Below the pieces are notes generated by a model. The model saw only the letters and a list, made by a program, of their open reading frames with translations. It was not told the origin of the DNA and made no database searches. A program made the translations under genes and the position numbers. Source: JAUQQI01 sp042408785 (GTDB lineage Bacteria > Chloroflexota > Dehalococcoidia > JAUQQI01). From it: a stretch of 19,274 bases of DNA. Within the stretch, counting starts at the first letter, position 1. Each line of letters begins with the position of its first letter. The stretch spans positions 1-19,274 of the forward strand of contig JBHOQU010000012.1 of the NCBI GenBank assembly GCA_042408785.1, read 5' to 3'. Shown here piece after piece: positions 1 through 5,817 of this stretch.

Positions 1-779
1 CCCTGCGTCTGGGAGGGCCGGCGGTGCTGCAGCTATGGAGCTGTTGCCCTGGCGCTGAGGGCTCTTGGGCATCCTTTGTGTAAGAGCAGGGCCTACTATG
101 CCGTGCGGGAAGCGGGGCAGAGAGTGCAGGGGCTAAGAAGGCAGAAGGTGAGGCTGTCTTCTGGACAGGGCAGGATAAGACCCATAGGGGCTGACCTCAC
201 CACGGTCAGGTGCAAGGGGCGATGGCTTGAGGTGGGAGTGGTGGATGCCAGCAGGGGTACGCTGCTGACGGCGGACATCCTGGGCAGTGCGGTAAGCGAC
301 GATGCCGATGCTGCGGGTCTTGAGCACCAGGTGTGTAAGGCGCACGTTGTGCGTAACACCGAGGAGTGGGTGGCCAAGATGCGCCCTTTACTTGAGCAGG
401 ACGCCGATGGCTCTTTGAGCAGGATAGGGGTGACTGCTGAGCAGGCGGTGGCCGATTGTGAGCAGTTGCTCGAGCTGCCTCGGGAGGCGGAAAAGAGGCT
501 GGAGCAGATACACCTGCGTTACCGTCAGGCCTCTGCCCCCGGGGTAGGGGAGCCGATGAGCCTGGCTTACAGTTTGGGCCGGTGGAATCTGTGGGGGAGG
601 CTGACTCTTTACCGTAGGTGGCGTGGGAAGGATGGGACCAATAACGCCTGTAAGAGAGCTACAGGAGCATGAGGGATTACAAGAGGGAGCTTTCGGTGCC
701 GAATGTGAGCAGGCTTATTGCCTGGGCAGGCAATGCTCTGGGCCAGGGAGGAGCTAACCTGGCCGAAGTTATGACCTGA
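1..779 (+). pseudogene. decayed DDE-type transposase, 5' end cut by the window edge
   Basis: The reading frame is open from base 1 to the TGA at 670-672 and lacks its N-terminus. It resembles the C-terminal half of an insertion-sequence transposase: a GADLTTV strand typical of a first catalytic Asp, a QVCKAHVVRN segment, and a TNNACKR motif near the end. In related enzymes the last motif normally reads TNNxxER, so a probable catalytic Glu is Lys here. After the stop, the expected C-terminal tail resumes in another frame at 669-779 (MRDYKRELSVPNVSRLIAWA...), with roughly eight residues missing at the junction, showing a small deletion plus frameshift. The segment looks less GC-rich than the genes to its right, consistent with mobile origin. 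I cannot assign the IS family from sequence alone. The element is presumably dead. Confidence 0.75.
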
Positions 780-1020
780 GCAAAAACCACCACCAGGGGG
801 AAAAGCCCCCGCTACTGACCTACCTTCTGATGAACAGTCACGGCCTTCCGGCTTTCGGGTCCCGAATGATAACTACCGGATAATGGCTGATCTTTTTGCA
901 GGGGGCGTCCCGCAGCCCTGGCGGTCGCTCCCAGCCAGGTCCGCAAGAGAACTGGAAGGCCCGACCTCGTGGCCGGTTGACAACGGTGTTGCGGCGTATT
1001 ATCATATAGCAAACTGGTGT
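780..1020. other. intergenic stretch between transposase relic and structured RNA
   Basis: No convincing gene on either strand; the open frames here lack ribosome sites and recognisable protein character. The segment contains a short G5/C5 hairpin (796-800 with 806-810) just after the transposase relic, which could be part of an element end. There is an AATGATAA stretch near 865 and an AT-rich patch around 998-1012. If the following RNA is an omega RNA, its guide would lie at the 3' end of this stretch. Confidence 0.5.
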
Positions 1021-1270
1021 GGCCGAAAACCCTGAGGCGAACGGTTCGAGAGGGGGTGAGAACTGCTGACCAGACTATGGAAAGATCGGTTAGCCTATTT
1101 ACGGGCTGGCCCACCTTACGGGCCCCACCGGGAGTTGCCCGGAAAGTTACCCCAGACTTAGCATAACCTGCATGACAGGTTATGTCAAGTCTAGAGGTTG
1201 CAGGCCGCAAGGCCGGTGCCGGTGGATGAGGCGGGAAGCAACCGGGACAGGTATTACGCGACATCTGTCC
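1021..1270 (+). ncRNA. structured RNA, candidate stand-alone omega RNA (HEARO/IscB-like)
   Basis: This non-coding stretch is packed with complementary segments: 1053-1057 with 1149-1153 (GGGGT/ACCCC); 1088-1095 with 1104-1111 (8 bp, two G-U); 1128-1132 with 1138-1142; a long stem 1154-1159 + 1161-1170 with 1176-1185 + 1187-1192; 1196-1201 with 1238-1243 enclosing a GCAA tetraloop hairpin at 1203-1214; and 1245-1250 with 1265-1270. The order hairpin, long stem ending AGTC, TGCA-loop, then TGCCGGTGGATGAGGCGGG matches, from memory, the 3' half of HEARO/omega RNAs that guide IscB/IsrB nucleases. That family match is inference and the 5' boundary and guide are not resolved. No IscB-like gene follows, so it would be an orphan or trans-acting copy. 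The alternative is part of a degenerate group II intron, but I see no canonical domain V. Structured RNA is fairly safe; the family is moderate. Confidence 0.55.
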
Positions 1271-1387
1271 GTGAGTTGTAGAAAGGTGGCCCTATGGAGC
1301 GAGGGGGGCCGGTCGCTCGGGCCGGCTCCAGACCTTAGACGGTTGGTTCGAGGGATGTTCAAACCTTGCAGGGAGGAGGCTGTTTAA
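1271..1387 (+). other. leader between structured RNA and small ORF
   Basis: Contains a GAGCGA/TCGCTC hairpin near 1297-1318 and further G/C-rich repeats of GGCCGG, then a strong purine-rich ribosome site (GGGAGGAGG, about 1371-1379) seven bases before the ATG at 1388. No T-run follows the hairpin, so it does not look like a standard terminator. The ORF at 1388 could therefore be co-transcribed with the structured RNA. Confidence 0.35.
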
Positions 1388-1648
1388 ATGTTGGTGGCGA
1401 CGCCTGAAACCAGGACCGAGCACGACACCAAGGTCGTCGAAGAGGCCATCCGGATCATCCAGGAGCACCTGGACCGGGAGGCCCGAAACCGCCGCCAGAT
1501 CCTGCTGGAGCCCAAAGACCTCTGCCCGATGCAGAAGGCCAAGCTGGTCGCTGACCTCCAGGCGGTCTTTGACGACCCCGGGCCTGGCCGGGGCTCCTTC
1601 GGCGACTGGGTTCGGGGCCTCTGGGCGTCGGTCCGGCGGCTCTTTTAG
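1388..1648 (+). CDS. small hypothetical protein, 86 aa
   Basis: I do not recognise a family. The ATG follows a strong Shine-Dalgarno sequence (GGAGGAGG, spacing about 8), and codon use is GC3-rich like the housekeeping genes of the window, which supports real coding. The protein is charged and mostly helical in character at the N-terminus (residues 10-40, many Glu/Arg), followed by a PKDLCPMQKAKLVADL helix with one Cys, a Gly/Pro-rich turn near 58-62, and an amphipathic Trp/Arg-rich C-terminus (GDWVRGLWASVRRLF). No signal peptide or transmembrane segment is apparent. It sits directly downstream of the structured RNA and may share its transcript; a functional link is unproven. Confidence 0.6.
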   Translation: MLVATPETRTEHDTKVVEEAIRIIQEHLDREARNRRQILLEPKDLCPMQKAKLVADLQAVFDDPGPGRGSFGDWVRGLWASVRRLF

Positions 1649-1683
1649 GTCGCTGAGCCGACCGGCAGCCCAGGCTCCGACCT

Positions 1684-1717
1684 TAGTTAATAGGGCGCCC
1701 GCCTGGCGCCCAAACTA
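1684..1717. terminator. likely bidirectional terminator hairpin between convergent genes
   Basis: A perfect 7-bp GGGCGCC/GGCGCCC stem (1693-1699 with 1705-1711), extended by TAGTT (1684-1688) with AACTA (1713-1717), lies between the plus-strand 86-aa ORF and the minus-strand moaD-moaE end. The flanks are A/T-rich but there is no long T-tract, so efficiency is uncertain. Confidence 0.45.
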
Positions 1718-1740
1718 GCAGCGAGCACAGCCGGACGGCG

Positions 1741-1770
1741 GGCCGGTAACTATACCTTCGGTTACCGGCC
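1741..1770. terminator. 10-bp hairpin overlapping the end of the moaD-moaE gene
   Basis: GGCCGGTAAC (1741-1750) is exactly complementary to 1761-1770 across a 10-base loop. The 3' stem half contains the TAA stop of the minus-strand gene. It could be a transcript 3' end or mRNA-stabilising structure; no T-run follows on either strand, so terminator function is a guess. Confidence 0.35.
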
Positions 1771-2508
1771 CTCGCCTTCGGGGGCCGGTTTAAGTTCGGG
1801 AGCGCCGACCCAGAGCTCTCCGTCTACGAAGACCTCTTTCTTCCAGATCGGGGCTTCGGCCTTGACCCGGTCCATGACGTACCGGCAGGCCTCGAAGGCC
1901 TCGGCCCGGTGGGGTGCGGCCACCGCGACCATCACGCTGGCTTCCCCGATTTCCAACCGCCCGACCCGATGCTTTACGGCGATTTTCCCCACCGGCCACC
2001 GCCGGCGGGCCTCGGCCGCAATCTCGGCGATTTTGGCCTCGGCCATCTCGGGGTACGCCTCGTAGACCAGGTGCTCGGTCGGCCGCCCGTCAGAGTTGTT
2101 TCGGACGACCCCGATGAAGAGCACCACCGCCCCGTCCTCCGGAGTCTGGACGGCGGCAATAAGCTCTTCGGGGTTCAGCGGCCCTTCGGTTATCTCGACC
2201 ATGGGCTGACCTTCCCCCCCGCTGACCGGCGGCACGAAGACCACCTCGTCCCCCGGCTTGAGCTCATAGTCACCCGGAACGTACTCCCGGTTCACCGCAA
2301 ACCGCACTGCCCCTTCAAGGCCCGCCAGCACCGGCCGCTCGGCCACCAGCCGGGCCCAGATATCGGCCACCCGGGAGCCCACCGGAACCTCCAGTTCCCG
2401 TTCGGCTTCCCCGAAAAGTTCCCGGAGCAACGCAAAAAACTTGAGCCTGATGCTCACCCGCTCCAAGTGGCCGGCAACCCCTTTCTGCTTGATTATATAT
2501 CCCCTCAT
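1762..2508 (-). CDS. moaX: molybdopterin synthase, MoaD-MoaE fusion (MoaX-like)
   Basis: Molybdopterin synthase converts cyclic pyranopterin monophosphate to molybdopterin using the thiocarboxylated C-terminus of MoaD. Both subunits are in one chain. The MoaD beta-grasp domain spans about residues 19-98 and ends PPVSGG (Gly97-Gly98). A short EGQP linker leads into MoaE (103-248), with VVRNN (135-139), HR (200-201) and two lysines, Lys216 and Lys223 (WKKE), whose spacing matches the catalytic lysines Lys119/Lys126 of E. coli MoaE. The Gly-Gly is internal, so cleavage is needed; the M. tuberculosis MoaX fusion is known to be processed there. The gene starts 3 nt after the folC stop as the last gene of the thi operon. 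The ATG at 2508 has no clear ribosome site. A GTG at 2457 preceded by GGAG gives a more usual MoaD start (MSIRLKFFALLREL), so the first 17 residues may not be translated. Confidence 0.9.
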   Translation of the reverse strand: MRGYIIKQKGVAGHLERVSIRLKFFALLRELFGEAERELEVPVGSRVADIWARLVAERPVLAGLEGAVRFAVNREYVPGDYELKPGDEVVFVPPVSGGEGQPMVEITEGPLNPEELIAAVQTPEDGAVVLFIGVVRNNSDGRPTEHLVYEAYPEMAEAKIAEIAAEARRRWPVGKIAVKHRVGRLEIGEASVMVAVAAPHRAEAFEACRYVMDRVKAEAPIWKKEVFVDGELWVGAPELKPAPEGEGR

Positions 2509-2511
2509 TTT

Positions 2512-3867
2512 CTACGGAACCGGGTCTTTCTCTTCGCTTCCAGGGGCACCCAAAAACTCCCGGGCCTCCGCCACCAGGTAAAGTGAGCCGGTAACGCAGA
2601 TTAAGTCGTCCGGTCCGGCCTGCCCCAGAAACTCGCCTAATGCCGCCCCAACGTCGGGGAAAAGTACCGGAGCCCGGTCGAACCTGGCCAACTCCCGGGC
2701 AAGGGCCTCCGGCGGGGCGGCCCGGGGGTGTTTGGAGCGGGTAACCCCAACGACATCCGCCAGAGGCGCCAGGGCGCCCACAATGGCCGCGATGTCCTTA
2801 TCGGCCGATGTCCCCAAAATCAAGAAGAGTCTATTATGCCTAAATTCCCCCTTAAGGGTTCGGGCCAGGAAGTCCGCCGACTCCCCGTTGTGGGCCCCGT
2901 CCACCACTACCGTCGGGTTCCGCCGGAGGATTTCCGCCCGCCCGGGCCACCGCACCTGCTTGAGGCCCAGTCTGACCTCCTCAAGTCCCAGGTCGACCCG
3001 CTTCTGCGCCCGCAAAAGGTCGATGGCGGCGACCGCCACGGCGGCATTCTCCAGCTGGTGGGGCCCCAGGAGGGCCACCTCAAGCCCCTCGTAGGTGTCG
3101 AAAGGGGTCTGCACCGTCAGGTTTTGGCGGCTACCGGACCAGGACCAGTCGCGGCCGGCCAGCAAAAGGGTCGCCCCCAGTGCCCGGGCCCGCTCGGCGA
3201 TAACTTGTATCGCCTCCTCTTCCTGGGGGGCGCAGACCACCGGCACCCCCGGCTTGATGATGCCGGCCTTCTCGGCGGCGATCTGGGCCAGGGTTGAGCC
3301 CAGAATCTGGGTGTGGTCGTAGCTGAGGCTGGTTATAACGGCTACTTCCGGGGCGACCACGTTGGTGGCATCCAGCCTCCCCCCAAGGCCCACTTCCAGG
3401 ACGGCCCACTCCGCCCCCGCCCTGGCAAAGTAGAGGAGGCCCAGGGCCGTCCCCAGCTCGAAAGTTGTCAGCCGACCCAGCCCCTCGGCCTGCCCGTCCA
3501 GCTCGGCAACGAGGGGCTGCAGCTCAGCCACCAGCCGGCTGAAAGTTACGGGTGAGATGGGCGCCCCGTCGACCTGGAGCCGCTCCCGGAAGGTGTGCAG
3601 GTGGGGGGAAGTAAAAAGGCCGGTAGGGTAGCGGGTCCAGAGCACCGAGGCAACCATGGCCGCCACCGAACCCTTACCCTTGGTCCCGGCGATGTGGACG
3701 ATTTTAAGCCGGTCCTGCGGCCGACCGAGCCGCTGAAGCAACCGGGCGGTGCGCTCCAGGCCGTGGCCCAGGGGGTCGAGGGAGCCCAGAAAGCCCCGCT
3801 CGTAATTGGCCCGGGAGTAAAGAAACTCCAGGGCGGCCCGGTAAGGGTCGGCCCCGGGGCCTAGCAT
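2512..3867 (-). CDS. folC: bifunctional folylpolyglutamate/dihydrofolate synthase
   Basis: FolC adds glutamate to folates, retaining them in the cell (and in many bacteria makes dihydrofolate from dihydropteroate). The 451-residue product has the Mur-ligase order: P-loop GTKGKGS (61-67), SPHLHTFRER (87-96), EVGLGGRLDATN (158-169), DHT..LG..AEKAGIIK with the probable carbamylated Lys200, and DGAHN (323-327) at the start of the C-terminal glutamate ligase domain. I chose the ATG at 3867 rather than a longer upstream frame because the extra 42 residues are low-complexity Gly/Pro/Arg and overlap thiS in another frame. At 3867 the ATG overlaps the thiS stop (ATGCTAG), typical of translational coupling. 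It lies inside the TPP-riboswitch-controlled operon between thiS and the moaD-moaE fusion. Confidence 0.95.
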   Translation of the reverse strand: MLGPGADPYRAALEFLYSRANYERGFLGSLDPLGHGLERTARLLQRLGRPQDRLKIVHIAGTKGKGSVAAMVASVLWTRYPTGLFTSPHLHTFRERLQVDGAPISPVTFSRLVAELQPLVAELDGQAEGLGRLTTFELGTALGLLYFARAGAEWAVLEVGLGGRLDATNVVAPEVAVITSLSYDHTQILGSTLAQIAAEKAGIIKPGVPVVCAPQEEEAIQVIAERARALGATLLLAGRDWSWSGSRQNLTVQTPFDTYEGLEVALLGPHQLENAAVAVAAIDLLRAQKRVDLGLEEVRLGLKQVRWPGRAEILRRNPTVVVDGAHNGESADFLARTLKGEFRHNRLFLILGTSADKDIAAIVGALAPLADVVGVTRSKHPRAAPPEALARELARFDRAPVLFPDVGAALGEFLGQAGPDDLICVTGSLYLVAEAREFLGAPGSEEKDPVP

Positions 3868-4070
3868 TGGCCGCCGCCCACCATGTGGACCACCTCCACG
3901 TGGTCGCCCGCCCGGATTCGGGTCTTTTCCCACTCCTCCCGCAGGACGACCTCCCCGTTCAGGGCGACCGCAACCCCGTCCCGGCGGACGCACAGGTGGT
4001 CCAGAAGCTCAACGATGCTCATTTCCCGGGGAAGAGCCCGGGTCTTGCCGTTGATGACTACCTCAATCAT
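3861..4070 (-). CDS. thiS: sulfur carrier protein ThiS with two-residue C-terminal extension
   Basis: ThiS is a small ubiquitin-like protein whose C-terminal Gly is adenylated, converted to thiocarboxylate and used by ThiG as sulfur donor for the thiazole of thiamine. The 69-residue product shows the family pattern: MIEVVINGK start, REMSIVELLDHL helix, VAVALNGEVV, GDHVEVVHMVGGG end. The usual chain ends at the Gly-Gly; here the codons for Gln and Cys follow before TAG, so the carrier ends GGGQC. The last bases overlap the folC start (ATGCTAG), which may have fixed the odd tail. The tail must be removed, or the family chemistry cannot occur. A longer frame upstream to 4205 exists, but the ATG at 4070, 7 nt after the thiE stop, gives the standard ThiS length. 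Confidence 0.92.
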   Translation of the reverse strand: MIEVVINGKTRALPREMSIVELLDHLCVRRDGVAVALNGEVVLREEWEKTRIRAGDHVEVVHMVGGGQC

Positions 4071-4077
4071 GACTGAT

Positions 4078-4725
4078 TTACCCGCTTGCCCTGGCCGCAC
4101 TCCAGGCGGCCCGAAGGGCCTCTTTAAGCCGGCGGGCCTCCCCCTCGGGGTCGTTGGAGTCCAAAATCGCCGAGATGACCGCCACCCCCACCGCCCCGGC
4201 CGCAATTACCTCGGCGCAGTTTGCGGCCGTTATGCCGCCGATTCCCAGGACGGGAATGGGGCTCCGGGCGGCAAACTCCCCCACCCGTCCCACCCCGGCC
4301 GCCGGCAGACCGGGATGGGTCGGGCTCGGGAAGACAGTCCCTACCAGCAGGTAATCTAGTCCCGCCCATTCGATGCCGGCCGGGTCGTGGCCCGACCGGC
4401 CGAGAATCCGGTCGGGCCCCACCAGCCGCCGGGCAACGGCGGTCGGCAAACCGTTCTCCGGAAGGTGCACCCCGTCGGCCTCGGCCGCAAGGGCCACGTC
4501 GACCCGGTCGTTGACGAGCAGTTTGGCCCTGCCGGCGATGGCCTCCCGGAGGGTGTTAACCAGCCCGAAAAGGTCGGCGGCCGGCAGGTCCTTTTCCCGG
4601 ACCTGAACCAGGTCGACGCCTCCGGCCACCGCCCGGCCAACCGCCTCGGTTAGGGGCAGGCGGCTCCTTTGCCGGTCGGTGACCAGCATCAGCAGGGGTG
4701 GCTCACCCAGCCGGCCCAGGGTCAT
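4078..4725 (-). CDS. thiE: thiamine phosphate synthase / TenI-family protein
   Basis: This is a ThiE/TenI TIM-barrel protein of 215 residues. ThiE joins the thiazole and pyrimidine phosphates; the related TenI is a thiazole tautomerase. Visible motifs: QVREKD (41-46), NDRVDVA (72-78), HLPE (87-90), GRSGH (109-113), GTVFPSPTHPG (129-139) and GIGGI (161-165). In classical ThiE the loop after GPIFPT carries a Thr-Lys whose Lys contacts pyrophosphate; here the loop reads SPTHPG, and HLPE and GRSxH also resemble TenI. Family is certain; ThiE versus TenI activity is open, with a lean to TenI. The ATG abuts the thiG stop (TAA directly followed by ATG), so translation is coupled. It sits between thiG and thiS. 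Confidence 0.88.
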   Translation of the reverse strand: MTLGRLGEPPLLMLVTDRQRSRLPLTEAVGRAVAGGVDLVQVREKDLPAADLFGLVNTLREAIAGRAKLLVNDRVDVALAAEADGVHLPENGLPTAVARRLVGPDRILGRSGHDPAGIEWAGLDYLLVGTVFPSPTHPGLPAAGVGRVGEFAARSPIPVLGIGGITAANCAEVIAAGAVGVAVISAILDSNDPEGEARRLKEALRAAWSAARASG

Positions 4726-5532
4726 TTACCGCCACTGCACGACCCCTTCCAGGGGGCTGCTGGCCTCCGCGTAGGGGAGCTTGGGGATCCGGCCGGCCAG
4801 GAAGGCCTTGCGCCCGGCCTCAACCCCCAGCCGGAAGGCTTCGGCCATCAGGGGCGGGTTCTTGGCCTTGGCGATGGCGGTGTTCACCAGCACCGCGTCC
4901 GCCCCCAGCTCCATAGCCAGGGAGGCGTCCGATGGGGCCCCCAGGCCGGCGTCGATCACCACCGGCACCTTCGCCTGCTCAATGATGATCTGAATCTGGC
5001 CAAAGTAGACGATGCCCTGACCGGAGCCGATGGGGGCGGCCAGGGGCATAACCGTGGCGGTGCCGATTTCTTCCAGCTTCTTGGCCAGGACCGGGTCGTC
5101 GTTAATGTAGGGCAGGACGACAAACCCTTCGCGCACCAGCACGCGGGCCGCCTCGAGGGTCTCCTCGGGGTCGGGCAGCAGGTACTTAGGATCGGGGATC
5201 ACCTCGAGCTTTATCCAGTTGTAGCCGTCGAGGCCCCGGCACACCTCCCGGGCGAGCCGGGCCGTTTTGATAGCCTCCTCGGCAGTGCGGCAGCCGGCGG
5301 TGTTCGGCAGGATCATGTACTTGGACCAGTCGATAATGTCCAGCAGCGTCTTCTTTTTCGGGTCATCCAGGTCGAGCCGCCGGATGGCCACGGTGATGAT
5401 CTCGGGCTTGCCCGCCTCGTAGGCCGCCAGCATCTCCTCTTCGGTCCGGAACTTGCCGCTGCCCATCATTAGGCGGGACCTAAACTTGCGGCCGGCGATG
5501 ACCAGGTAGTCGTCGTGGGGCTGGTTAATCAT
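4726..5532 (-). CDS. thiG: thiazole synthase ThiG
   Basis: ThiG condenses deoxyxylulose 5-phosphate, an imine (dehydroglycine) and sulfur from ThiS thiocarboxylate into the thiazole phosphate of thiamine. The 268-residue product is full length and shows GSGKF (24-28), LPNTAGC (75-81), the Schiff-base lysine in WIKLEVI (Lys108), YINDDP, the phosphate-binding PLAAPIGSG loop, DAGLGAPSDA and VNTAIAKA. The ATG at 5532 has a GAGGTG ribosome site seven bases upstream. It is the first gene of the operon, preceded by a TPP riboswitch. No thiH, thiO or thiF is seen in the window, so the imine source and the ThiS-activating enzyme must be elsewhere. Confidence 0.97.
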   Translation of the reverse strand: MINQPHDDYLVIAGRKFRSRLMMGSGKFRTEEEMLAAYEAGKPEIITVAIRRLDLDDPKKKTLLDIIDWSKYMILPNTAGCRTAEEAIKTARLAREVCRGLDGYNWIKLEVIPDPKYLLPDPEETLEAARVLVREGFVVLPYINDDPVLAKKLEEIGTATVMPLAAPIGSGQGIVYFGQIQIIIEQAKVPVVIDAGLGAPSDASLAMELGADAVLVNTAIAKAKNPPLMAEAFRLGVEAGRKAFLAGRIPKLPYAEASSPLEGVVQWR

Positions 5533-5576
5533 GATTTACACCTCACTTTCTGCCGCCTGCCCAGGGGAACTTAAAC

Positions 5577-5597
5577 GCTGCTCCGCAAGGAAGCAGC
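5577..5597 (-). terminator. riboswitch expression-platform hairpin (attenuator)
   Basis: In the minus-strand transcript GCTGCT-T-CC pairs with GGAGCAGC around a 4-base loop, followed by a GTTTAAGTT tract with few U residues. The 5' half of the hairpin is also complementary over 8 bases to the 3' strand of riboswitch P1 (5616-5623), so the two pairings exclude each other. This fits ligand-induced termination, although the weak U-tract means a translational mode cannot be excluded. Confidence 0.6.
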
Positions 5598-5615
5598 CAC
5601 CGGCGGGTGGGCCCT

Positions 5616-5708
5616 CTGCTTCCCTACGCCGGCATTACCCGGATCAGGTTCCGAGGGTTGACGGCCCAGCGGGACGCCGTCTCTCAGCCTTTTCGGCTCC
5701 CCTAGCAG
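5616..5708 (-). promoter_or_regulatory. TPP riboswitch (THI element) upstream of thiG
   Basis: Read on the minus strand, the segment has the conserved THI-box blocks: CTAGGGGAGCC, AAGGCTGAGA, then after the variable P3 arm CCTGATC, GGGTAATGCCGGCG and TAGGGAAG. P1 forms from CTGCT (5708-5704) and AGCAG (5620-5616). Binding of thiamine pyrophosphate represses downstream expression in known members. It controls thiG and, since the next four genes are abutting or overlapping, presumably also thiE, thiS, folC and the moaD-moaE fusion. Confidence 0.95.
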
Positions 5709-5725
5709 AATCGGCCCGATTTATT

Positions 5726-5749
5726 CGGTCGGGTGCTTTAACCCGACCG
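5726..5749 (-). other. 5' leader hairpin of the thi operon transcript
   Basis: CGGTCGGG (minus-strand 5749-5742) pairs perfectly with 5733-5726 (8 bp, 8-base loop). It starts within a few bases of the predicted transcription start, so it would cap the 5' end of the leader ahead of the riboswitch, as stabilising hairpins often do. Confidence 0.5.
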
Positions 5750-5754
5750 TCTCC

Positions 5755-5784
5755 ATTTTAGCCCAGGCTTCGAAACCCTGTCAA
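5755..5784 (-). promoter_or_regulatory. sigma-A type promoter of the thi operon
   Basis: On the minus strand TTGACA (5784-5779) is followed by an 18-nt spacer and TAAAAT (5760-5755). Transcription would start near 5750-5748, just ahead of the leader hairpin and about 40 nt before the riboswitch. A perfect -35 box and good placement support it. Confidence 0.75.
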
Positions 5785-5817
5785 AATGTTCGGCTTGGTT
5801 TTGGTATCATTGGGGCG

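Noticed and set aside
1015..1060. Group II intron domain V
   Set aside because: An ACGGTTCGAGAGGGGG string resembles the 3' side of domain V, but the AGC triad, 5' strand and GAAA-loop helix are absent.
812..1264. Minus-strand 150-aa open frame across the structured RNA
   Set aside because: Pro/Arg/Thr-rich composition, no ribosome site, no family resemblance; a by-product of GC-rich structured RNA sequence.
1909..2586. 225-aa plus-strand open frame
   Set aside because: Antisense to the well-supported moaD-moaE fusion and the end of folC; no domain or ribosome site.
3868..3993. 42-residue N-terminal extension of FolC
   Set aside because: Low-complexity Gly/Pro/Arg sequence that overlaps thiS out of frame; the ATG at 3867 gives the family's usual start.
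4669..5472. 267-aa plus-strand open frame
   Set aside because: Mirror of thiG on the opposite strand; codon pattern and conservation belong to thiG.
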